Assembly (NCBI RefSeq): GCF_013347965.1 | Contig: NZ_CP048810.1 | Span: 4,897,501-4,961,500, forward strand | Length of the DNA: 64,000 nt | Source: Pseudomonas bijieensis | GTDB lineage: Bacteria > Pseudomonadota > Gammaproteobacteria > Pseudomonadales > Pseudomonadaceae | Reading direction: 5' to 3' | Shown: positions 58,490 to 64,000 of the stretch, in pieces | Layout of the letters: each line of letters begins with the position of its first letter | How positions within the stretch are numbered: position 1 is the stretch's first letter | Position numbers and translations under genes: made by a program | Notes under the pieces: model-generated | The model's database searches: none | Told to the model about the DNA's origin: nothing | What the model saw: the letters and a program-made list of their open reading frames with translations, nothing else

Positions 58490-59107
58490 GTGCCTGTCGT
58501 TTTTGTTGCCGCTTCCAAGCTGCCGACGCCTTTTGCGCAATTCACCATGCATGGTTTTCTCGATGAAGCCACCGGCCGCGAGCACGTTGTGCTGAGCCTG
58601 GGTGATTTCGCCGACGGCAGCCCGGTACTGGGTCGCCTGCACTCCGAATGCCTGACGGGCGACGCCCTGTTCAGCCAGCGCTGCGATTGCGGTTCGCAAC
58701 TCGAAGCCGCGCTGCAAGCCATCGCCCGTGAAGGCCGTGGTGTGTTGCTGTACCTGCGCCAGGAAGGGCGTGGGATTGGCTTGTTGAACAAGATCCGCGC
58801 CTATGAACTTCAAGATGGCGGCGCCGATACCGTCGAAGCCAACGAGCGCCTGGGCTTTGCCGCCGACCTGCGTGACTACAGCATCTGCCTGCCGATGCTC
58901 CAACACCTGGGTGTGAAGTCCTTGCGGCTGATGACTAACAACCCGCGCAAGGTCAAGGCGCTGACCGACATGGGCATCGTGGTCGCCGAGCGTGTGCCGC
59001 TGCACACCGGCCATAATCCGCATAACAAACTTTATCTGGCGACCAAGGCCAGCAAGCTCGACCACATGATGGGCAACGAGCACCAGGGCGAGGTTGACCG
59101 GGCGTGA
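58490..59107 (+). CDS. ribA: GTP cyclohydrolase II
   Basis: A 205-residue enzyme with a GTG start at 58490 and AGGAGCAC upstream. The zinc site Cys54, Cys65, Cys67 ([18 protein letters not shown]) is complete and the GTP site ([20 protein letters not shown]) intact. First step of riboflavin synthesis, complementing the degenerate domain of ribBA. Its stop overlaps the next GTG by 4 bases. Confidence 0.96.
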   Translation: MPVVFVAASKLPTPFAQFTMHGFLDEATGREHVVLSLGDFADGSPVLGRLHSECLTGDALFSQRCDCGSQLEAALQAIAREGRGVLLYLRQEGRGIGLLNKIRAYELQDGGADTVEANERLGFAADLRDYSICLPMLQHLGVKSLRLMTNNPRKVKALTDMGIVVAERVPLHTGHNPHNKLYLATKASKLDHMMGNEHQGEVDRA

Positions 59108-59523
59108 CGCGTGGTCAGGTTCGGCGGCGACTGGCCGTCAGTTGGTGGAAATACCTGGCACTGGCCCTGGTACCGCTGTTCGTGATCAACCTGGTGTTTG
59201 GCCAGGGCGAAGCGATCCTGCCGGTGTTGGCGATGCCGCTGTTCATTGCTGGCGTGGCGTCGATGTTCGTCAGCCTGCGATTCTTCGGGCCTTATAAACA
59301 CGCCTTGGTTGCAACCCAGAAAGCCCTCGATACACCGGAAGAACCCCAGGCCTGGATTGCTCTGGCGGCTCGCCGTCGTGCAGCCTTTCTTGTCGCGGGG
59401 CTGCCAGCCTGGATCGGCGCCCTTGCCGTGTTCGTGGGCCTGGAGGCGGTGCCGCTGATGTTGCTGGCCTTGTCCTCCACGGTACTGTTCTACCTGTATC
59501 GCATCCCGCGTCAGCTCGGCTGA
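59104..59523 (+). CDS. Small membrane protein of unknown function
   Basis: A 139-residue protein with GTG start at 59104, overlapping ribA. Four hydrophobic segments are visible ([70 protein letters not shown]). I do not recognise the family. It couples to the btuF-like gene by an overlapping TGATG, as at the corresponding place in P. aeruginosa. Confidence 0.7.
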   Translation: MTRGQVRRRLAVSWWKYLALALVPLFVINLVFGQGEAILPVLAMPLFIAGVASMFVSLRFFGPYKHALVATQKALDTPEEPQAWIALAARRRAAFLVAGLPAWIGALAVFVGLEAVPLMLLALSSTVLFYLYRIPRQLG

Positions 59524-60320
59524 TGAGCCGCTGGCTGGCGGTCCTGCTGCTGGCCGTCAGTGCCTCGACGGTGGCGGCCCCGCGTGTCGTCAGCCTGGCA
59601 CCGTCACTCTCGGAAATCGTCGTTGAACTGGAGTCCGCTGACCTGCTCGTGGGCGTGCTGGATGGCGGTGACCGTCCGCCGATGCTGCAAGACCTGCCCT
59701 CGGTCGGCCGTTACGGGCAACTGGACATGGAGCACCTGCTCAGCCTCAAGCCCGATCTGCTCCTGCTCTGGCCCGGCAGCGTTGGCCCGGCCCAGCGCCA
59801 GCAGCTCAAGGGCCTGGGCATTCCCCTCTATATCGCTGACCCCCACAGTCTCGACCAACTCATCACGCAAATCGAAGCCATCGCCATGCAGCTCGGCCGC
59901 CCGGAGCGGGGTGTGCAGCGAGCGGCGCAGTTGCGCGTGCGTCTTGAGGAACTGCGCCAGCGTTACCGGCGCGCCACGCCATTGCCGGTGTTCTATCAGG
60001 TCTGGGATCGGCCGCTGTACACCGTTGGTGGCGGGCAGATCATCAGTGATGCATTGGCAGTGTGCGGGGCGCGGAACGTCTTCGCCGACCTGAGCGTGCC
60101 GGCGCCGCAGGTGAGCGTGGAGTCGGTGCTGCAGCGCAATCCACAGGTTCTCCTCGCCACGGAGCAGGCGCAGCTTGATGCCTGGAAAGCCTGGCCGCAG
60201 TTGCCGGCGGTGACGCAGGGACGGTTGCTGTTAGTGCGTGACAAGGGGCTGGAGCGACCCAGTGGGCAGATGATCGAGGCGACGGCACGGTTGTGTGAGT
60301 TGATTGCGCCGGACAGGTAG
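59523..60320 (+). CDS. btuF: Periplasmic cobalamin-binding protein (BtuF-like)
   Basis: A 265-residue protein with a signal peptide ([20 protein letters not shown]) and the periplasmic binding fold of helical backbone type (PRVVSLAPSLSEIVVELESA, LLSLKPDLLLLWPGSVGP, YTVGGGQIISDALAVCGARN). BtuF captures vitamin B12 in the periplasm. The inner membrane BtuCD genes are not in the window, and a btuB-like receptor gene lies convergent 138 bases away. Confidence 0.78.
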   Translation: MSRWLAVLLLAVSASTVAAPRVVSLAPSLSEIVVELESADLLVGVLDGGDRPPMLQDLPSVGRYGQLDMEHLLSLKPDLLLLWPGSVGPAQRQQLKGLGIPLYIADPHSLDQLITQIEAIAMQLGRPERGVQRAAQLRVRLEELRQRYRRATPLPVFYQVWDRPLYTVGGGQIISDALAVCGARNVFADLSVPAPQVSVESVLQRNPQVLLATEQAQLDAWKAWPQLPAVTQGRLLLVRDKGLERPSGQMIEATARLCELIAPDR

Positions 60321-60336
60321 GCCGCGGCGTCTGCAA

Positions 60337-60430
60337 TCGCGAGCAGGCTCGCTCCCACCGTTGATCGACGGCGGATACAAAATCCGAATTCACCAAAAAT
60401 TCCCTGTGGGAGCGAGCCTGCTCGCGATGA
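60337..60430. repeat. REPIN L (GTGGGAGCGAGC family)
   Basis: Inverted pair, complement copy 60337-60359 and direct copy 60406-60430, between the convergent btuF- and btuB-like genes. Confidence 0.88.
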
Positions 60431-60458
60431 GGCCAGCGCAAACTTCACAAGTCTCGGA

Positions 60459-62339
60459 TCAGATATCCGGTGTCCAAGTCACCCCAAACAACCAGGCCCG
60501 CCCATCTTCCCGATACCCATACTGCTGACCATCATGGCTATACAGCGCCCGGCTGTAACCCTTGTCCAGCAGGTTATCCACCTTCATCTCCAGCTTCACT
60601 TCCCGGGTCAACGCCCAACTGCCGCGCAACCCGAGCAAGGCATAACCGCCCAGGGCATTGCGGTTGTTCTCGTCGTCGTAGCTGCCGCTCACCGCTTGCC
60701 AGGTGGCACCCAGGCCCAGGCGGTCGAATTGCCGATCCAGGTCCAGGCTCAAGGTCCGCCGGGCGCGGCGGGCGAGGGTGTGGCCGCTGTCGCGGTCGCG
60801 CGGGTCGATGATGGCCAGGCCAAGGTTGCTCTGCCAGCCGAACAGTTCCTGCATCAGAGCCATCTCAAACCCGTTGATCCGCGCCGAGGCGACGTTCTGT
60901 GGGCGTGAGTTGCTGCCAAAGATGATCGCGTCTTCCAGGTCCGTGCGGTACAGCGAGGTCTCCAGGCGGGCGCTGTCGCTCAGTTGGCTGCGCCATTGCA
61001 ACTCGTAGCTTTTGGCCGTCTCGGGTTTCAGGTCCGGGTTGCTGTAGTCCGGGTAGTACAGGTCGTTGAAGGTCGGCGCGCGGAAGCTTTCGCTGTAGGT
61101 CAGCAACACGTCGTTGTCCGGGTTGATCGGCAGGGTGAGCGTGCCGCTCCAACTGTTCTGGCCGCCAAACTGCTGGTTCTGGTCGCGACGCAGGCCCAGT
61201 TCGGTGGAGAAGGTTTCGGCCTGGAAGCGGTGCTGGATGAACGCTGCACGGTTCCAACGGCTGTCTTCGTCGAACGGCGTGCTGCTGTTGACCCGGTCCT
61301 GATACCAGTCGCCGCCGACGATCAGGCTGTTGCGCTCGTCCAGCTTCACGTCGTTCTGCCAGGTCACGGAATCGCGGTAGGTGTTGAACACTTCGCGGAC
61401 GTCACTGAGCTTGTCGAAAGTCTTTTCACGGTTTTCGCTGTGGCCCAGTTCCAGGCGCGATTTCCAGGTGTCGTTGAGCCGTCCGTCCACATAGGTGCTG
61501 AAGCTGCTCACCGCAAACTCGCTATGGGGTTGCTGGGGCAGGGATTCGAAGGTGGTCGGGTCGAAGCGGCCGAACGGGTTGTCGTATTCGCTTTTGCCGC
61601 GGTTATCCAACAGGTTCAAGCCAACTTCCAGGTCATCGCTGGCGGCATGGCTCAGGCTGAGGCTGAAGGACTGGTTGCGGTTGGCGTCCTCGTCGCGGTC
61701 GCTGGCGTAGGACTCGTGGGTTCGATTATCGCCGGCGCTGTCGTCGAGGCTGGCCCCGAGATTGAAGCGCGTCTGCTCATCGCCACCGGACAGGCTCAGG
61801 CTACGCTCCCAGGTCTGTTGGCTGCCGAAGCCCAGGTGCAGGCGTGGTTGCAGGCCTTGTTCGTTGCCGCGACGGGTGAAAATCTGGATCACCCCGCCCA
61901 CCGCATCGGCGCCGTAGATCACCGAGCGCGAGCCGCGCAGCACTTCCACCCGTTCTATCTGGTGGATGTTCAGGCGTTGCAGGTTGCTGTCGCCGGAGGT
62001 GGCGTTGCCGATGCGCTGGCCGTCCACCAGCACCAGGCTCTGGGCCGATTTGGTGCCGCGAATGTAGATCCCTGGCAGGCTACCGCGCCCACCCAACGGC
62101 GCCACCTGCACTCCCGGCACGCGGCTGAGCAGGTCAGTGACGCTGGCTGGTTGCAGGCGCTCGATGTCGTCGCGGGTGAACACCGTGTTGGCGGCGCTGC
62201 TGTCGTTGCGGGCCTCGACCTGGCGGTTGGCGCTGATCACGATGTCGGGCAGCTTCAGGGCTTGGTCGCGTTCGAAGGTGTCGGCCAGCAGATCAGGGGT
62301 GGGGAGCAGGGAAAGAGTGAGGGCTAGGCGCAGTTTCAT
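60459..62339 (-). CDS. btuB: TonB-dependent vitamin B12 receptor (BtuB-like)
   Basis: A 626-residue outer membrane protein from the ATG at 62339 (MKLRLALTLSLLPTPDLLAD, signal peptide). A plug domain starts with a TonB-box-like DIVISANRQ and has PGVQVAPLGGRGSLPGIYIR and RVEVLRGSRSVIYGADAVGG. The rest is a 22-strand barrel ending in aromatic residues (WLFGVTWTPDI). Vitamin B12 is the best guess from similarity and the btuF neighbour. The 149-base gap to dxs lacks room for a full cobalamin riboswitch and holds a REPIN. Confidence 0.87.
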   Translation of the reverse strand: MKLRLALTLSLLPTPDLLADTFERDQALKLPDIVISANRQVEARNDSSAANTVFTRDDIERLQPASVTDLLSRVPGVQVAPLGGRGSLPGIYIRGTKSAQSLVLVDGQRIGNATSGDSNLQRLNIHQIERVEVLRGSRSVIYGADAVGGVIQIFTRRGNEQGLQPRLHLGFGSQQTWERSLSLSGGDEQTRFNLGASLDDSAGDNRTHESYASDRDEDANRNQSFSLSLSHAASDDLEVGLNLLDNRGKSEYDNPFGRFDPTTFESLPQQPHSEFAVSSFSTYVDGRLNDTWKSRLELGHSENREKTFDKLSDVREVFNTYRDSVTWQNDVKLDERNSLIVGGDWYQDRVNSSTPFDEDSRWNRAAFIQHRFQAETFSTELGLRRDQNQQFGGQNSWSGTLTLPINPDNDVLLTYSESFRAPTFNDLYYPDYSNPDLKPETAKSYELQWRSQLSDSARLETSLYRTDLEDAIIFGSNSRPQNVASARINGFEMALMQELFGWQSNLGLAIIDPRDRDSGHTLARRARRTLSLDLDRQFDRLGLGATWQAVSGSYDDENNRNALGGYALLGLRGSWALTREVKLEMKVDNLLDKGYSRALYSHDGQQYGYREDGRAWLFGVTWTPDI

Positions 62340-62373
62340 GGGTGTTCCGTGACTACTTGGTCCGCACAAAACC

Positions 62374-62466
62374 AATGTGGGAGCGAGCCTGCTCACGATA
62401 GCAGTGTGTCAGGCAATACGGATGCCGACTGGTCTACCGCTATCGCGAGCAGGCTCGCTCCCACAG
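62374..62466. repeat. REPIN M (GTGGGAGCGAGC family)
   Basis: Inverted pair, direct copy 62374-62399 (with one change, CTCACGA) and complement 62441-62466, between btuB and dxs. Confidence 0.88.
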
Positions 62467-62488
62467 GAGGATATGTGTGGTCTGAAAA

Positions 62489-64000
62489 TTACAGGCCCAG
62501 CAGTTGCAACCGCTGGCGCACCGACGTTTCGATCCCGGCCTCATCCAGCCCGCACTCAGCCAGCATCTGTGCCGGCTTGGCATGTTCGACATAGCTGTCC
62601 GGCAAGCCCAGGTGCAGCACCGACTTGAGGATGTTCTCCCGGGCCAGGAATTCGCTGACCGCCGCACCGGCGCCGCCCATGATGGCGTTTTCCTCGATGG
62701 TCACCAGCAGCTCATGACTGGCAGCGATCTTGCGCACCAAGGCTTCGTCCAGAGGTTTGACGAAACGCATGTCCACCACGGTGGCGTCCAGGGCTTGTGC
62801 AACTTTCAAGGCTTCGGCCAGTTGTACGCCGAACACCAGCAGCGCGGTTTGCTTACCTTGGCGGCGGATCACGCCCTTGCCGATCTCGATCGGCTCCAGG
62901 TCGGCTTCGATCGTTGCGTTCGGGCCGGTGCCACGAGGGTAGCGCACTGCCGCCGGGCCATTGAACAGGTGCCCGGTGGTGAGCATCTTGCGCAGCTCGT
63001 TTTCATCGCTCGGGGTCATCACCAGCATGCCGGGGATGCAGCGCAGGAACGACAGGTCGAAACTGCCAGCATGGGTCGGGCCGTCTTCGCCCACCAGGCC
63101 GGCGCGGTCGATGGCGAACAGCACGTCGAGGTTCTGCACCGCGACGTCATGGATCAACTGGTCATAGGCGCGTTGCAGGAACGTCGAATAGATCGCCACC
63201 ACCGGTTTGGCGCCTTCGCACGCCATGCCGGCGGCGAGGGTCACGGCGTGCTGCTCGGCAATCGCCACGTCGAAATAGCGCTGTGGATAGCGTTCGCTGA
63301 ACGCCACCAGGTCCGAGCCTTCCTTCATCGCCGGGGTGATGCCCACCAGGCGCGGGTCGGCGGCGGCCATGTCGCACAGCCATTGGCCGAACACGCCGGA
63401 ATACTTCGGTCCGCCGGCCTTTTTCGGCGCGGCCGCCGGGGCGTCCAGGGGTTCGAGCTTGGTGATGGCGTGGTAACCGATCGGGTCGACTTCCGCCGGG
63501 GCGAAGCCTTTGCCTTTCTTGGTGACCACGTGCAGGAATTGCGGGCCCTTGAGGTCGCGCATGTTGCGCAGGGTGGCGATCAACGTGGGCAGGTCGTGGC
63601 CGTCGATGGGGCCGATGTAGTTCCAGCCCAGCTCTTCGAACAGCGTGCCGGGAACCAGCATGCCCTTGGCGTATTCTTCGGTACGGCGGGCGATTTCCCA
63701 GGCACCGGGCAGGCGTGACAGTACTTTCTTGCTGCCTTCGCGCATGCTGGCGTAAGTGCGGCTGGAGAGGATCTTCGCCAGGTAGTTGGACAGCCCGCCG
63801 ACATTGCGCGAGATCGACATGTCGTTGTCGTTGAGGATCACCAGCATGTTGGCGTTGACTTCCGGCGCGTGGTTCAGCGCTTCGAAGGCCATGCCCGCCG
63901 TCAGAGCGCCGTCGCCGATCACGGCAATGGCCTTGCGCTCGCTGTTTTGCAGGCGGGCGGCAATCGCCATGCCCAGGGCGGCGCTGATGGACGTGCTGGA
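62489..64000 (-). CDS. dxs: 1-deoxy-D-xylulose-5-phosphate synthase, 3' part
   Basis: The gene runs off the right edge; 503 C-terminal residues are visible, in frame from base 64000. Thiamine-diphosphate and transketolase motifs are seen: [16 protein letters not shown] with the metal-binding [10 protein letters not shown], catalytic-glutamate segment [16 protein letters not shown], and [23 protein letters not shown] condenses pyruvate and glyceraldehyde 3-phosphate, the first step of the MEP isoprenoid pathway. Its position next to the rib/nus/thi block is normal for Pseudomonas. Confidence 0.96.
   Translation of the reverse strand, partial: SSTSISAALGMAIAARLQNSERKAIAVIGDGALTAGMAFEALNHAPEVNANMLVILNDNDMSISRNVGGLSNYLAKILSSRTYASMREGSKKVLSRLPGAWEIARRTEEYAKGMLVPGTLFEELGWNYIGPIDGHDLPTLIATLRNMRDLKGPQFLHVVTKKGKGFAPAEVDPIGYHAITKLEPLDAPAAAPKKAGGPKYSGVFGQWLCDMAAADPRLVGITPAMKEGSDLVAFSERYPQRYFDVAIAEQHAVTLAAGMACEGAKPVVAIYSTFLQRAYDQLIHDVAVQNLDVLFAIDRAGLVGEDGPTHAGSFDLSFLRCIPGMLVMTPSDENELRKMLTTGHLFNGPAAVRYPRGTGPNATIEADLEPIEIGKGVIRRQGKQTALLVFGVQLAEALKVAQALDATVVDMRFVKPLDEALVRKIAASHELLVTIEENAIMGGAGAAVSEFLARENILKSVLHLGLPDSYVEHAKPAQMLAECGLDEAGIETSVRQRLQLLGL

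Overview
The window is a gamma-proteobacterial chromosome segment, almost certainly a fluorescent Pseudomonas (P. fluorescens/brassicacearum-like). The grounds are the pseudomonad order rplQ-katA-bfrA-uvrA-MFS-ssb, an oprG to dxs block in the P. aeruginosa order, high GC, and many REP/REPIN palindromes of the type common in P. fluorescens genomes. I saw no rRNA, tRNA or CRISPR array and no intact transposase.

Region 1 (1-12.5 kb, all +) is the S10-spc-alpha ribosomal protein supercluster, from the 3' part of rplD to rplQ, with secY and rpoA. Two internal spacers (5330-5539 and 9440-9569) each hold a strong hairpin followed at once by a TTGATT-17 bp-(-10) promoter. These look like re-initiation points for an rpsH operon and an rpsM (alpha) operon. 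Region 2 (12.6-19.8 kb) holds katA, bfrA, uvrA (-), a YajR-like MFS transporter and ssb, separated by good intrinsic terminators.

Region 3 (19.8-42 kb) is accessory. A minus-strand gene for a MACPF-fold pore-forming protein with a possible C-terminal beta-trefoil faces a 1099-residue HTH/AAA/TPR regulator. The spacer between them carries three 8-bp direct repeats spaced exactly 11 bp. Two unknown genes follow the toxin gene. Next come an isochorismatase-like hydrolase divergent from a GlxA/AraC regulator, a DUF3182 ATP-grasp-like gene coupled to an alpha/beta hydrolase, the ybhP-clsB-ybhN membrane-lipid cluster with a DUF72 gene, an MscS-family channel and an Lhr-type helicase. The DUF72, MscS and Lhr genes are each broken by one extra base in a G/C run, which may be a sequence error rather than three real pseudogenes.

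Region 4 (42.3-64 kb) returns to conserved order. It has a sugar-nucleotide reductase/epimerase pair, oprG with an Anr-type box, a zinc-type zrgA-ABC-DUF3299 group with a Zur-like palindrome, a CnoX/YbbN-like thioredoxin, a methyltransferase/lipoprotein pair, and the run nrdR-ribD-ribC-ribBA-ribH-nusB-thiL-pgpA. After that come a solute-binding protein, ribA, a small membrane protein, btuF-like, btuB-like (-) and the 3' part of dxs (-).

All thirteen REPIN-type elements lie between 21 and 63 kb, in intergenic gaps. A separate 164-bp MITE-like inverted repeat at 49025-49188 supplies the TAG stop codons of both convergent genes that flank it.
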